A DNA stretch of 64,000 nucleotides, taken from the NCBI RefSeq assembly GCF_002245655.1, contig NZ_NOIH01000003.1, forward strand, positions 62,001 through 126,000. Direction: 5' to 3'. Below are positions 1-9,926 of the stretch, piece after piece. Numbering within the stretch: position 1 is the first letter of the stretch; each line of letters starts with the position of its first letter. Source of the DNA: Thauera propionica. Its GTDB lineage: Bacteria > Pseudomonadota > Gammaproteobacteria > Burkholderiales > Rhodocyclaceae. The notes beneath the pieces are model-generated. The model was not told the origin of the DNA and did no database searches. It saw only the letters and a program-made list of their open reading frames with translations. The position numbers were made by a program, and so were the translations under genes.

Positions 1-336
1 GCCCGCCCGCTGCTGCGCGGCGAGGCCGAGTTCCACCTGCGCCTCGAGCGCGAACGCGAACGCGGCAAGAGTCGCAGCAAGCGGCGCAACGCCCCCCTCG
101 ACATTCCCGACGGCATCCCCACCACGCTGTTCGACCGCCTGCGCGCCTGGCGATTCGCCACTGCCAAGGAGCGCAACGTGCCGGCCTACGTCGTGTTCCA
201 GGACGCCACGCTGCGCGAGATCGCCATCGCCCGCCCGCAGACGCTGTCCGAACTGGCCTCCATCAGCGGCATCGGCGACCGCAAGCTCGAGGCCTACGGC
301 GAGGCCATCCTGGCGCTGACGCAGGAGACCGCCTGA
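1..336 (+). CDS. recQ: ATP-dependent DNA helicase RecQ, C-terminal fragment
   Basis: Only the last 111 residues are inside the window; the gene begins before base 1. The visible part is a basic linker (RERERGKSRSKRR) followed by an HRDC domain, with the typical start LFDRLRAWRFATAKE and the end LSELASISGIGDRKLEAYGE. HRDC domains sit at the C-terminus of RecQ-family helicases and help bind DNA structures such as forks and Holliday junctions. The fragment stops at TGA 334-336, so the 3' end is intact. The same domain occurs in RNase D and some UvrD-like proteins, but the basic linker before HRDC and the termination just after it fit RecQ best. The helicase core cannot be checked here. Confidence 0.8.
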   Translation, partial: ARPLLRGEAEFHLRLERERERGKSRSKRRNAPLDIPDGIPTTLFDRLRAWRFATAKERNVPAYVVFQDATLREIAIARPQTLSELASISGIGDRKLEAYGEAILALTQETA

Positions 337-481
337 CGCCTGCGGGCGATTCGGGCAGAACCCGTTAGCTCCGTCACACGCCAGAAGCGTGCTCGACACT
401 ATATTCGCCACATGTTCGCAACCACTGCTGCGGGCTCTGGCCAGGCGCGCCACGAACCGCAACACGCTCTCTAGTCACTTC

Positions 482-2521
482 ATGCCCCTGATCCGGACCC
501 TGCTCTCCCTCACGCTCACTCTCGGCGCCCTGCCGGCGATGGCTGCGCCAACGCCCGCCGACACGCAGCCGGGAGGCGACGACGTCTTCGACATGAGTCT
601 CGAGCAGTTGATGGACGTCGTCGTCACCTCGGTGTCGAAGCGCTCGCAGCCGCTGTCTGCCACGGCCGCCGCGGTGCACGTCATCAGCGCCGACGACATC
701 CGCCGCAGCGGTGCCACCAACGTGCCTGAGGCGCTGCGCCTGGCGCCGGGCGTGAATGTGGCGCGCTTCAGCAACAACCGCTGGAGCGTGTCGATCCGCG
801 GCTTCGGCGGGCGCTACGCCAACAAGCTGCTGGTGCTGCAGGACGGCCGCAGCCTGTATTCTCAGGCCTATTCGGGCGTGTTCTGGGAGTTCAACGACAT
901 CCCGCTGGAGATCGTCGAGCGCATCGAGATCGTGCGCGGCCCGGGCGCCTCGATCTGGGGCGCCAATGCCGTCAATGGCGTCATCAACATCATCACCCGC
1001 AATGCGCGCAGCGCGCAGGGCAGCCAGCTCGCAGCCACGGCGGGCACCGAGCTGCACGGCAGCCTGTTCGCCAGCCATGGCCTGGCCCTGTCCGACGACG
1101 CCCATCTCGAGCTGCACGCCAAATCGCAGTACGTCGAACCTTCCACGACGCTCGAAGACGGCCCGGCGCGCGACTTCTGGCGCACGCGACAGGCCGGTTT
1201 CCGGCTCGACGCCAAGGCGGGCGGCGACAGCCTCCGCTTGCAGGGCGCGGTGCGCGACAGCGCCGCCGGCGACCATTTCCTGCAACGCACGCCGCTCATC
1301 GATGCACCGGCACACTCCTACACCAGCGTCGGCGAGAACGCCTACCTGCTCGGCCGCTGGGAGCACCTGTCCGGCGAGGGCATCACCCACAGCGTGCAGG
1401 CCTACGTCGAGAAATCGCGCCTGGACATCCTCGCCGGCAGCGAACGGCGCAGCACCTTCGACATCGAATACCAGCAGCAGCGCAAATTCGGCGCAGGCGT
1501 TGACCTCGTATGGGGCGGCAGCTGGCAGCACACGCGAGACGAACTCCGTGGCCGTGCGCCCTACGTCACGATCGAGAACACCCGCGACCGCGCCGAACAG
1601 TTCAGCCTCTTCGCCCAGGGCGAGTTCGCACTGGTACCCGAGCGCTGGACCTTGACACTGGGCAGCCGGGTCGACCTCAAGGACGACGCCAAGCTCGCCT
1701 TCCAGCCGAATGCGCGCATCCTGTTCACCCCCGACCCCGCGCACAGCCTGTGGGCATCCATCGCCCGCGCTGCACGCACCGCCACACGGGCCGAGCAGGC
1801 TCCGGTGGCCACCCTGCCTGCCCGCAGCACCGGGCTACCGGGGCCAGTCAGTCATGTCGTGCCCGTCGTCTATGGCAACCCCGACTTCGGCACCGAGTAC
1901 GTGCGCGCGCTCGACCTCGGCTGGCGGGCCAACTGGTCGCGGACGCTGGGCACCGAGATTGCGGCCTATCACTACCGCTACAGGGATCTGCGCAACGCAC
2001 GGGTGAATGGCGATTACATCCTCGCCCCCTTCGGCGCCCCCGGCTTTCCGTACGTGATCCAGCCCCTGCTGCTCGACACCAGCGAACGCACCCGCGTCAC
2101 CGGCATCGAATTCAGCGCCGACTGGCGCGCGCTGCCCGCCTGGCAGCTCGCGGCCAGCTTCAGCCTGCACCGCATGTCGCATAGCAGCATGCCGCGCAGC
2201 TCGGAGTTCTCCGAAGGCACGCCCGAGCGGATCTTCTCGCTGCGTTCCGCCTACGACCTCGCCCCCAACGTGCAGTGGGATGTGTGGCTGCGCCATTCGA
2301 GCGCAACCAGCACCTACTCCTTCAGCCCGACCCGCCGGATCGACCCGCACTGGGGGCTGGACATGCGCCTGGGCTGAAAGGTCAATCGCACGCTCGAACT
2401 GTCCATCGTCGGCCAGAACCTGCTCGACCACCGCCGTGCGGAGGCCATCAACGAGCCGCTACCGTCGATCGTCAACGAGATCGAGCGCAGCGTATACGTG
2501 AAGGCGAACTGGCGTCTCTGA
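482..2521 (+). pseudogene. TonB-dependent outer-membrane receptor interrupted by in-frame TGA
   Basis: From ATG 482 the frame encodes a signal peptide (LIRTLLSLTLTLGALPAMAA), a plug domain (VPEALRLAPGVNVARF, IEIVRGPGASIWGANAVNGV) and a long beta-barrel. The frame hits TGA at 2375-2377 after 631 codons. It then stays open for 47 more codons to TGA 2519-2521, and those codons encode clear receptor C-terminus (LELSIVGQNLLDHRRAEAIN, ending VYVKANWRL). The TGA follows DMRLG, where receptors of this kind usually carry Trp, so one G-to-A change of TGG explains it. Loss of the last two or so strands should block barrel assembly. Upstream GTG 389 is also in frame, but the signal peptide fits ATG 482. 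The next gene starts 7 bp after the original end, so this was probably the sensor or channel gene of the downstream YfiR/kinase group. Natural readthrough or a base-call error remain possible. Confidence 0.8.
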
Positions 2522-2528
2522 GCCCTCC

Positions 2529-3089
2529 ATGATGTCGCGCCTCTGGCCACGCCTGTCCCTGCTCCGCGGTCTCGTCGTGGCCGCGGTGACGCTCGCCGTA
2601 CTGGTCGCGGGGGCCGCCCGCGCCAGCGACTCGATCGAGGAGGCACGCGTCAAGGCGGCCTTTGTCCTCAACTTCATCAAGTTCACCAGCTGGCCCGACG
2701 GACAAGGTGAGGCGGCGCCAACGCTCACGCTGTGTGTGACCGGCGGCTACGCGCTTGCGGGCCAGCTCAACGCCCTCGCCGGCCGCAACGTGCAGGGCCG
2801 CCAGGTGCGACTGCAGCCGCTGGAAGCCCAGGGTGGCGATGCGCAATGCGACGCGGTCTTCGCCACCATGACCGACGCCGTGACCCTGCGCAGCCTGCAG
2901 CAGCTCACCGGCCGGCGCGCCGCACTCACCATCAGCGACCAGCCCGGTTTCGTCGCCCAAGGTGGCATGATCGAACTGAAGATCGTCGATGGCCGCGTGC
3001 GCTTCGACGTCAACCTCGCCGCGGCCCGTGCCGCCAACCTGATGCTGAGCAGCCAGCTGCTGCAGCTCGCCGACCGGGTCGTGCAATGA
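2529..3089 (+). CDS. YfiR family (DUF4154) periplasmic protein
   Basis: A 186-aa protein with an N-terminal signal segment ([18 protein letters not shown]) and the YfiR/DUF4154 pattern: [16 protein letters not shown] near the start, [25 protein letters not shown] in the middle, and the family ending on [23 protein letters not shown]. In Pseudomonas, YfiR is a periplasmic repressor that binds the CHASE8 region of the diguanylate cyclase YfiN. Here the next gene, overlapping by 4 bp (ATGA), is a CHASE8-like histidine kinase, so by analogy this protein probably controls that kinase. Start ATG 2529 lies 7 bp after the ancestral end of the receptor gene. The fold call is secure; the partner is inferred from gene order. 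Confidence 0.85.
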   Translation: MMSRLWPRLSLLRGLVVAAVTLAVLVAGAARASDSIEEARVKAAFVLNFIKFTSWPDGQGEAAPTLTLCVTGGYALAGQLNALAGRNVQGRQVRLQPLEAQGGDAQCDAVFATMTDAVTLRSLQQLTGRRAALTISDQPGFVAQGGMIELKIVDGRVRFDVNLAAARAANLMLSSQLLQLADRVVQ

Positions 3090-5464
3090 GATTCCGTGAC
3101 CTGCCCATCGCCAGCAAGCTCACCCGCATCGTGGCCGGCACCACCGGCACGGCCATCTTGCTCGCGATGCTGGTGTTCGCCGCTGGCGCCATCTACAAGG
3201 TCCATCGCGCCGCAGACCAGCGCATCCACACGCTGGCCCGTCTCACCAGCCAGAACAGCCAGGGCGCCCTCGCCTTCCTCGATCCGCGCGCCGGCACCGC
3301 CATCCTCGGCGCACTGCAGGCCGATCCGACGATCCGGCACGCGCGCCTGCTCGATGCCAACGGCACACCGCTGGCAAGCTACGACGCACCCGCCGCGGCA
3401 CACGATGCCGACGCGGCGGCATGGCTGATCGCGCGCCTGCTGCCCACCCGGCTGAGCTTCCGCGAGCCCGTCACCGCCGGCGGCGAGACCATCGGCCGGC
3501 TCGAGATCGAGGCGGACATTACTGACACGTGGCGCCAGTTCAGCCTGGGTCTGCTGCTGCTGTCCTGCATCGCGGCGCTGGCCGCCGCCGTGGCCGTGCT
3601 GCTGGGACTGCGGCTGCAGTGGCACATCACCGCGCCGATCAGCGATCTGGCCCATGCGGCGGGCGAGGTGATCCGCAACCAGCGCTACGACGTGCGCGTG
3701 AGCAAGTTCGGCAACGACGAAGTCGGTGCCCTGGTCGACGAGTTCAACCGCATGCTGACCGAAATCGAGTCCCGCGGCCAGGCCCTGCTCGAACACCGCG
3801 ACAACCTCGAGCGCGAGGTCGAATCCCGCACCGCCGAGTTACGCCAGGCCAAGGATAGCGCCGAGGCCGCCAACCAGGCCAAGTCGCGCTTCCTGGCGAC
3901 AATGAGCCACGAGATCCGCACGCCGATGAACGGCATCCTCGGCATGACCGAGCTGCTGCTGTCCTCGCCGCTGACGCCCGAACAGAACCGCCATGCACGC
4001 GCCGCACTGCAGTCCGGCGAGGCGCTGCTGGCCATCCTCAACGATCTGCTCGATTTCTCCAAGATCGAGGCCGGGCGGATGGAACTCGAGCACATCCCGC
4101 TCGCGCCCGCACGGCTGGTGAACGAACTGGTCGAACTGCACGCGCCCATGGCCCGCGACAAGGGTCTGAGGCTTGAAGCCCGCGTCGCCCCCGCGGTACC
4201 TGCCGCGGTGATCGGCGACCCGACGCGCATCCGGCAGATCATCCACAACCTGGTGAGCAATGCGCTCAAGTTCACCCCCAGCGGTGGGATCACGATCGAG
4301 GTCGATGCACATCGGGGCGCCACGCCCGACCAGACGCTGCTCGACATCGAGGTCAGCGACAGCGGCATCGGCATCGACCCGAGGCTGCTGCCAAAGCTGT
4401 TCGAGGCCTTCTCGCAGGCCGACAATTCCACCACCCGCCGCTTCGGCGGCACGGGGCTCGGCCTGGCCATCGTGCGCCAGCTCGTCGAACTGATGGGCGG
4501 CCGGATCACCGCGCAGAGCGAGCCGGGCCGCGGATCGCGCTTCCGCCTGAGCCTGCCGATGCCAGTTGCGCCGGCATCCGCACTGCCCGACGCCCAGGCC
4601 GTGCCGCCCGAGGCACCGGCGGGCGCCGCAAGGCAGGGCGCGGCCGGCACATCGGGACGCTGGCAGGAATTGCGCGTTCTGCTGGTCGAGGACAACCCGG
4701 TGAACCAGGCGCTGGCCGCGAGCCAGCTGAAGAGCCTGGGCTTCACCGTCGAGCTCGCGGAGAATGGCGCCGAAGCAGTGACCGCCTGCCAGCGCACGCA
4801 GTTCGACTTCATCCTCATGGACTGCCAGATGCCGGTGATGGACGGCTTCGAAGCGACCCGCCGCATCCTGGCCGATCGCCAGGACGTCACGGGTTGCCCG
4901 ATCGTGGCCATGACCGCCAACACCATGCAGGGCGACCGCGAACGCTGCCTCGAGGCCGGCATGGTCGACTTCCTCGCCAAGCCCTATCGTCAGGCCGAGC
5001 TGGTCGAGGTCATCGCGCGTTGGCTCGATGCCCCCGAGAGCAAGGCTGTCGCAGCGGCACCCGCCCCCGCCGAGGCGGTCACACCCACCCCCGCGCCGGC
5101 GGACGCGCTCGACACGGCCGTATTGCGGACCATCGCGGCGCAGCACTCGAGCGGGAACGCCCTGCTGCGCAAGGTCGTCGGCGTGTTCCGCGAGGACGGC
5201 CGCAGGCAGCTCGAGAGCCTGCAGGCCGCGTGGCACAATGGCGACATAGCGACTGCCACACGGGCAGCGCATACGCTGAAATCGAGCAGCGCATCGCTAG
5301 GCGCGCTGTGGCTTTCCGCCCGCTGCCGCGAGGTCGAACTGGCCTTGCGCGCCGGAGACACCGCCCCCATCGATGCGGGAATCGTCGACATCGTGCAAGG
5401 CTTCGAGACGGCCGTCACGGCGCTCGACGCGGCACTCGCCAACATGGAGACGCAGCTTGCCTGA
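3086..5464 (+). CDS. CHASE8-like hybrid sensor histidine kinase with REC and HPt
   Basis: A 792-aa multidomain kinase. In order: TM helix (about 18-37), periplasmic CHASE8-like region (about 40-145), second TM helix (about 150-172), HAMP, coiled coil, HisKA with [19 protein letters not shown] (His near 275), HATPase with N-box ([12 protein letters not shown]) and G-boxes ([10 protein letters not shown]), receiver domain ([11 protein letters not shown], phospho-acceptor in [12 protein letters not shown]), and a C-terminal HPt domain ([14 protein letters not shown]). This is a complete phosphorelay in one chain, as in BarA/ArcB-type kinases. ATG 3086 overlaps the YfiR stop as ATGA; the frame is open further upstream, but the conserved start [14 protein letters not shown] supports 3086. 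The N-terminal half resembles YfiN, whose GGDEF is here replaced by a kinase. The downstream response regulator is the likely phosphate acceptor. Confidence 0.9.
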   Translation: MRFRDLPIASKLTRIVAGTTGTAILLAMLVFAAGAIYKVHRAADQRIHTLARLTSQNSQGALAFLDPRAGTAILGALQADPTIRHARLLDANGTPLASYDAPAAAHDADAAAWLIARLLPTRLSFREPVTAGGETIGRLEIEADITDTWRQFSLGLLLLSCIAALAAAVAVLLGLRLQWHITAPISDLAHAAGEVIRNQRYDVRVSKFGNDEVGALVDEFNRMLTEIESRGQALLEHRDNLEREVESRTAELRQAKDSAEAANQAKSRFLATMSHEIRTPMNGILGMTELLLSSPLTPEQNRHARAALQSGEALLAILNDLLDFSKIEAGRMELEHIPLAPARLVNELVELHAPMARDKGLRLEARVAPAVPAAVIGDPTRIRQIIHNLVSNALKFTPSGGITIEVDAHRGATPDQTLLDIEVSDSGIGIDPRLLPKLFEAFSQADNSTTRRFGGTGLGLAIVRQLVELMGGRITAQSEPGRGSRFRLSLPMPVAPASALPDAQAVPPEAPAGAARQGAAGTSGRWQELRVLLVEDNPVNQALAASQLKSLGFTVELAENGAEAVTACQRTQFDFILMDCQMPVMDGFEATRRILADRQDVTGCPIVAMTANTMQGDRERCLEAGMVDFLAKPYRQAELVEVIARWLDAPESKAVAAAPAPAEAVTPTPAPADALDTAVLRTIAAQHSSGNALLRKVVGVFREDGRRQLESLQAAWHNGDIATATRAAHTLKSSSASLGALWLSARCREVELALRAGDTAPIDAGIVDIVQGFETAVTALDAALANMETQLA

Positions 5465-7553
5465 ACGGGCACGGATCCTCATCGTCGACGACGACCCCGT
5501 CATCCGCCTGCTCGCCGGCAGTGCGCTGACCGACGTCGGCCACGAGGTCGTCGACGCCGAGAGCGCCGAAGCCGCCATCCCCTTGCTCGACGAGGCACGG
5601 CCGGACATCGTCCTGCTCGACCTGCAGATGCCGGGCATGGGCGGCCTGGCCTTCTGCGCCTGGCTGCGCACGCAACCCGCTCTCGCCCGCCTGCCCGTGC
5701 TGGTGATGACCGCGCTGGACGACAGCGGCACGATCCAGAACGCCTTCGACGCCGGCGCCTCCGATTTCATCGCCAAGCCCTTCAACTTCAGCATCCTCGC
5801 GCATCGCGTGCGCTTCCTGCTGAGCGCGCGAGACACCTTGCAGGCGCTCGAAGCGAGCCGCCGCAACCTGCAAGAGGCGCAGGTCATCACCCGCCTCGGC
5901 AGCTGGGAGCTGAACCGCGCCAGCGGCGTCGCGCTGTGCTCGGACGAGCTATACACCGTCCTCGACGTCGATCCGCAGGAGGCGCCCGCGACCGTGCAGC
6001 GCTTCATGCAGGGCGTACACCCGGACGATCTCGAACGCGTGCAGCAGGGCATAACACAGGCCATCGAGCGGCACGAAGCGCTGGACATCATCCACCGCTT
6101 CCTGACGCGCGAGCGCCAGGTGCGCTGGATCCATCTGCGTGTGAAGTTCGAGTACGACGCCGACGGACAGGCGGTGCGCTCCTACGGCACGGTGCAGGAC
6201 ATCACCGCCCAGCGCCGCATCGAAGAACGCATCGACTACCTGACGCGCCACGACCCGGTCACCGGGCTCGCCAACCGCGCGCGTTTCACCGAGGCGCTGG
6301 ACGAGCGGATCGCGCAGCATCCCGCGGGCACGCTCAGCGCCGTCATCCATATCGACCTCGACCGCTACCAGCGCGTCAATGACAGCCTGGGGCACGAGGC
6401 CGGCGACGCCCTGCTGCTGCAGGTGGCGCGCCGGCTCGCCCAGGCCCTTTCGGGCAGCGCGCGCCTGCCTGGCGAGACGGTACCGGCCGCCACGCTGGCG
6501 CGCTGGGGTGGCGACGAGTTCATGGTTCTGCTGGCCGATCTGCCGTCGGCGCATGAGGCCAGCCGCGTCGCGCAGCGGCTGCTGGGCGCCATCCGGCGCC
6601 CCTTCCGCAGCGGCGACAACGAGGTGATGCTGGACGCCCGCGCCGGCATCGCCATTCATCCGGCGGATGGCAAGTCCGCCTCCGAGCTGATCAGCGCCAG
6701 CACCGCAGCAACGCACCACGCCAAGAGCCACGACGTTCGCGACCTGCAGTTCTACTCGCCCGACATCAACACCGACGCCCGCCTGCAACTGCAGCTCGAA
6801 GCCGAGCTGCGGGCGGCATTGGCAAGCGCGGACGGCGACGGCCTGCTGCTGTACTACCAGCCCAAGTACGACCGCGAAGGCGCAATCTGCTGCGCCGAGG
6901 CCCTGATCCGCTGGCAGCACCCGACGCTCGGCCTGCTGCCCCCCAGCCGCTTCATCCCGCTCGCAGAAGAAACCGGCCTGATCATTCCGCTCGGGGAATG
7001 GGTCATCCGCCGTGCCTGCCGCCAGTTGCGCGAGTGGGGCGACGCCGGCCTGCCGATCGTCGGGGTGGCGCTCAATCTCTCTGCCTCGCACTTCCTCGAC
7101 GCCGGGCTCTTGCCCTTGCTGGTGGCCGAGACCGAGCGCTGCGGCGTACCGCAGCACCTGATCGAGCTCGAGCTGACCGAGAGCATGATCATGCAGGACA
7201 CGGAGTTCGTGCGCGCGGTGCTGCGCGACATGCACGAATACGGTTTCCGCCTCGCGCTCGACGATTTCGGCATGGGCTACTCGTCGCTGAGCCAGTTGAG
7301 CTTCCTGCCGCTGGACACGCTGAAGATCGACCGCGCCTTCATCCAGGACATGCTCAGCGTGCCGCGCCAGGCCGCCATAGTCCGCGGCATCATCGCGCTG
7401 GCGAAAGGGCTGGGCCTCGAAGTGGTGGCCGAAGGCGTGGAGACCCTCGAGCAGGCCGAAGCCTTGCGCCGCGAAGGCTGCGACCTGGTTCAGGGCTACC
7501 TGTACGCAAGGCCGCTCCCTGCCGACGAATTCGCGCGACGGCTGATCGCCTGA
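5457..7553 (+). CDS. Response regulator with REC-PAS-GGDEF-EAL (c-di-GMP turnover)
   Basis: About 698 aa. The N-terminal receiver ([15 protein letters not shown]; acceptor Asp in [13 protein letters not shown]; Lys in FIAKPF) is followed by a PAS/PAC unit ([20 protein letters not shown] to [11 protein letters not shown]), a GGDEF domain with intact [11 protein letters not shown], and an EAL domain with intact [27 protein letters not shown] and LKIDRAFI. Both catalytic halves look competent, so it may make or degrade c-di-GMP depending on phosphorylation. TTG 5457 is the likely start: it leads straight into the receiver, has GGAG about 8 nt upstream and overlaps the kinase gene by 8 bp. A longer ATG start at 5373 would lie inside the HPt-coding region. 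Probably activated by the upstream kinase. Confidence 0.88.
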   Translation: MPERARILIVDDDPVIRLLAGSALTDVGHEVVDAESAEAAIPLLDEARPDIVLLDLQMPGMGGLAFCAWLRTQPALARLPVLVMTALDDSGTIQNAFDAGASDFIAKPFNFSILAHRVRFLLSARDTLQALEASRRNLQEAQVITRLGSWELNRASGVALCSDELYTVLDVDPQEAPATVQRFMQGVHPDDLERVQQGITQAIERHEALDIIHRFLTRERQVRWIHLRVKFEYDADGQAVRSYGTVQDITAQRRIEERIDYLTRHDPVTGLANRARFTEALDERIAQHPAGTLSAVIHIDLDRYQRVNDSLGHEAGDALLLQVARRLAQALSGSARLPGETVPAATLARWGGDEFMVLLADLPSAHEASRVAQRLLGAIRRPFRSGDNEVMLDARAGIAIHPADGKSASELISASTAATHHAKSHDVRDLQFYSPDINTDARLQLQLEAELRAALASADGDGLLLYYQPKYDREGAICCAEALIRWQHPTLGLLPPSRFIPLAEETGLIIPLGEWVIRRACRQLREWGDAGLPIVGVALNLSASHFLDAGLLPLLVAETERCGVPQHLIELELTESMIMQDTEFVRAVLRDMHEYGFRLALDDFGMGYSSLSQLSFLPLDTLKIDRAFIQDMLSVPRQAAIVRGIIALAKGLGLEVVAEGVETLEQAEALRREGCDLVQGYLYARPLPADEFARRLIA

Positions 7554-7580
7554 AGCAAGCGCCGTTCTCGCCGATCGGGA

Positions 7581-7597
7581 TGTCGGATTTTTTTACA
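7581..7597 (+). promoter_or_regulatory. Putative activator site, copy 1 of a 17-bp motif
   Basis: TGTCGGATTTTTTTACA, with TGT and ACA ends forming a weak dyad. It matches copy 2 at 13 of 17 positions, keeping TGTCGG and TTACA. It lies about 287 bp upstream of the -24 element at 7884. Inferred enhancer site for a sigma54-dependent activator. Confidence 0.5.
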
Positions 7598-7706
7598 CTC
7601 ACTTCCGCGATCAACGGAGAACGAGCAAATCTGGCACTCACGCATGCGCCGTTTGTCATAAAAAGCAGACTTGCTACCATGCGCATAAAAATCGGTGCGT
7701 GAAGGT

Positions 7707-7726
7707 TGTCACGCTGCCGTCCGACA
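7707..7726. promoter_or_regulatory. Dyad TGTC-N12-GACA
   Basis: A 20-bp dyad with perfect 4-bp ends between the two 17-bp motif copies; its right end, read on the minus strand, starts TGTCGG like them. It could be a third, diverged activator site. Short dyads arise by chance, so support is weak. Confidence 0.25.
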
Positions 7727-7771
7727 AAATCGCGCTAGAAGCTGAATGCCCGGCGGGACTTACGGTAGGGA

Positions 7772-7788
7772 TGTCGGGGGTTCTTACA
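7772..7788 (+). promoter_or_regulatory. Putative activator site, copy 2 of a 17-bp motif
   Basis: TGTCGGGGGTTCTTACA, the same length and ends as copy 1. It lies about 95 bp upstream of the -24 element, a typical distance for enhancer sites of sigma54 activators. Confidence 0.5.
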
Positions 7789-7883
7789 TTTACCGCTCAC
7801 CCTCGTACCAGTGGCATTCAAATCGCTGCGGAACGGCATTCGATCTCCCACGAAATCCAGGCAAACCAAGGAAAACAGGAGAA

Positions 7884-7899
7884 TGGCACGCAAAATGCT
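7884..7899 (+). promoter_or_regulatory. Sigma54 (-24/-12) promoter of the PEP-CTERM gene
   Basis: TGGCACGCAAAATGCT matches the RpoN consensus TGGCACG-N4-TTGCW at all but one defined position (A for T at the first T of the -12 box). GG (7885-7886) and GC (7897-7898) have the required spacing. Transcription would begin near 7910, giving a leader of about 105 nt before ATG 8015. Confidence 0.6.
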
Positions 7900-8014
7900 T
7901 CAGAGACACTGCGTGCGTCGCTTGCCCGCAGCGGTGGTTTCAGGGGAACTGCAGAAACCCCAACCCATGGCAAGCGCGCTGAAAAACGGAATTCAGACCT
8001 CTGGAACTCAAAAA

Positions 8015-8710
8015 ATGAAAAAGAACAAAATCGCCCTCGGGCTCGCTGCCTTGGCCGTTTCGGGATCCGCACTGGCTGCACCCGTCTTTAGCGACGAATT
8101 CAATCGCTCCAACGCCAACAACCTCGGCGGCGACTGGAGCGAGATCGAGCGTAATGGCAACGACGTCGCGATCAGCGGCAACGCCCTGCAGTTGCGTGAC
8201 GACAACCGAGGCGTCGCCAGCGCTTCATCGCCGGACGCGGCGGCCACCTTCTCGGTGTCCACGCTAGGCCTGGAAGACCTGTTCCTGTCCTTCGCCTGGG
8301 CACCGCTGATAGCCTCCGAGGACGAGGACGTCCTCAACGTCAGCTGGCGGACCGGCGACAACGCCTGGACGAACATCTGGTCTTCCGGCTTGGGCGGCGA
8401 CGGCGGGTGGAGCAGCGCGAATGTCGGGCTGGGAGCGTCTGCCGCAAATCTGGAGAGCATCGACATCCGGTTCTGGACGGATGTCGACCACTCGAGCATT
8501 CTCGAAGCACTCGCAGGTCTGATCAGTAATCCGCTCGCAAACGAAGGCGCACGGATCGACTGGATCAGCCTGACCGGAAATCCCATCCCTGTCGTGGAGG
8601 CCCCCCCGGTGTCCGGCTCGCAACCCGTTCCGGAACCGGCGACACTCGCCCTGCTCGGCCTCGGTCTCGCCGGCCTGGGCGCCCTGCGCCGCAAGCAGCG
8701 CGCTGCCTGA
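8015..8710 (+). CDS. PEP-CTERM sorting domain-containing surface protein
   Basis: A 231-aa exported protein. It has an N-terminal signal peptide (MKKNKIALGLAALAVSGSALA), a globular region starting VFSDEFNRSNANNLGGDW that looks like a beta-rich lectin- or glucanase-type fold, and a C-terminal PEP-CTERM tripartite signal: VPEPATLALL, hydrophobic helix LGLGLAGLGAL, basic tail RRKQRAA. PEP-CTERM proteins are cleaved and anchored by exosortase EpsH/XrtA in bacteria that make exopolysaccharide and flocs. No exosortase gene is in the window. ATG 8015 is chosen because it opens the signal peptide; the frame runs further upstream but that part is not exported-protein-like. A sigma54 promoter and two repeated motifs lie upstream, and a strong terminator follows. 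The substrate or ligand is unknown. Confidence 0.85.
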   Translation: MKKNKIALGLAALAVSGSALAAPVFSDEFNRSNANNLGGDWSEIERNGNDVAISGNALQLRDDNRGVASASSPDAAATFSVSTLGLEDLFLSFAWAPLIASEDEDVLNVSWRTGDNAWTNIWSSGLGGDGGWSSANVGLGASAANLESIDIRFWTDVDHSSILEALAGLISNPLANEGARIDWISLTGNPIPVVEAPPVSGSQPVPEPATLALLGLGLAGLGALRRKQRAA

Positions 8711-8730
8711 CACCCGGGCTCCACGCAGGA

Positions 8731-8758
8731 AAACGGCGACCCGCGGGTCGCCGTTTTT
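8731..8758. terminator. Bidirectional Rho-independent terminator
   Basis: Perfect palindromic stem AAACGGCGACCCG / CGGGTCGCCGTTT, flanked by A-rich sequence on the left and TTTTT on the right. It can terminate the PEP-CTERM gene (plus) and the dehydrogenase gene (minus). Confidence 0.9.
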
Positions 8759-8778
8759 CATGGTCGCGCCGGAAACGC

Positions 8779-9828
8779 TCAGCGCTTGAAGCGCTCCTCG
8801 GCGATGGCATCCGCCACTTCGCCGGTCGGTCGCTCCTCCTTGCGCGCACGCTCGAAGATCTCCATCAGGTTGTCCTCGATGCCCTCGATGTGCTTGATCA
8901 GCGCCGCACGGTCGAACCCGATGCGCTCGTGATACACGTCGATGATGCCACCGGCGTTGATGACGTAATCCGGCGCATACAGGATGCCGCGCTTCATCAG
9001 CTCGGCACCGTGACGGGCTTCGGCGAGCTGGTTGTTGGCGGCCCCGGCAACGACCTGCGCCTTCAGTTGCGGGATCGTGCTGTCGTTGAGGATGGCGCCG
9101 AGCGCGCAGGGCGCGAAGACGTCGACGTCGAGACCGAAGACCTCTTCCGGCGCGACCACGGTGGCGCCCAGCTCCTTGCCAGCCTGCAGCAGCGGCTCGC
9201 GGTGGATGTCGGTGACCCAGAGCTGCGCGCCTGCAGCCTTGAGCTGGCGGGCGAGGTCGAAGCCGACGTTGCCCACGCCCTGCACCGCGACGCGCAGGCC
9301 CTCTAGCGAATCGCGCCCGAGGCGCTCCTTCACCGCGGCCTTGATGCCGATGAAGGTGCCGTAGGCGGTGGCCGGCGAGGGGTCGCCGCTGCGCGTTCCC
9401 TGGTCGGAGGGCTTGTCGTGGATGCCGGCGACGTGGCGGGTGAACTGCGTCATGGTCTTCATGTCGACCACGCTGGTGCCGGAATCCTCGGCGGCAATGT
9501 AGCGGCCATTCAGCTGCTCCAGCGCACGGGCGAAGGCGGCGAGCAGCTCGGGCGTCTTCTGCGTGCGTGGGTTGCCGATGATGACGGACTTGCCGCCGCC
9601 GAGCTTCAGGTTGGCCATCGCCGACTTGTAGGTCATGCCGCGCGACAGGCGCAGCACATCGCGAATCGCCTCCTCCTCGGAGGCATACGGCCACATGCGG
9701 CAGCCGCCAAGCGCCGGACCGAGATTGGAATTGTGGACGGCGATGATCGCCTTCAGTCCGCTCTTGTCGTCGCTGACGAAGACGACCTGCTCGTGGTCGG
9801 CGAAGTCGCTCAGGGAAAATACGGCCAT
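8779..9828 (-). CDS. Glu/Leu/Phe/Val dehydrogenase family amino-acid dehydrogenase
   Basis: A 349-aa NAD-dependent oxidative deaminase. It has the family signature [11 protein letters not shown], the catalytic-lysine loop [13 protein letters not shown], and a Rossmann nucleotide-binding segment ([17 protein letters not shown]). Length and motifs fit leucine, phenylalanine or valine dehydrogenases rather than the longer glutamate dehydrogenases. The reaction is L-amino acid + NAD+ + water to 2-oxo acid + ammonium + NADH. ATG 9828 has a good ribosome site (AAGGAG) and opens [17 protein letters not shown]. The next gene upstream on the same strand encodes a 2-oxoacid:ferredoxin oxidoreductase, so the pair could convert an aromatic or branched amino acid to an acyl-CoA. 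Exact substrate cannot be read from the sequence. Confidence 0.85.
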   Translation of the reverse strand: MAVFSLSDFADHEQVVFVSDDKSGLKAIIAVHNSNLGPALGGCRMWPYASEEEAIRDVLRLSRGMTYKSAMANLKLGGGKSVIIGNPRTQKTPELLAAFARALEQLNGRYIAAEDSGTSVVDMKTMTQFTRHVAGIHDKPSDQGTRSGDPSPATAYGTFIGIKAAVKERLGRDSLEGLRVAVQGVGNVGFDLARQLKAAGAQLWVTDIHREPLLQAGKELGATVVAPEEVFGLDVDVFAPCALGAILNDSTIPQLKAQVVAGAANNQLAEARHGAELMKRGILYAPDYVINAGGIIDVYHERIGFDRAALIKHIEGIEDNLMEIFERARKEERPTGEVADAIAEERFKR

Positions 9829-9926
9829 GTTGTGTCTCCTTCCTTGTGGGAACTTGGGTGTGAGCCGGCCCGCCGACACCGCTCGTGGCGGGCCGGTCAG
9901 GCGGCAGGGGTGAGAAAACGGGGGGG

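Larger units (their letters stand above)
7554..8014. other. 461-bp non-coding regulatory region upstream of the PEP-CTERM gene
   Basis: No convincing gene. The stretch is less GC-rich than its surroundings. It carries two copies of a 17-bp motif (7581-7597 and 7772-7788), a TGTC-N12-GACA dyad (7707-7726) and a sigma54-type promoter (7884-7899). Open frames here lack a coding signature or are upstream extensions of the PEP-CTERM gene frame. Confidence 0.6.

Noticed and set aside
2375-2377. TGA as a selenocysteine codon
   Set aside because: TonB receptors have no known selenocysteine here, the position fits Trp, and no SECIS-like structure or Sec machinery is visible.
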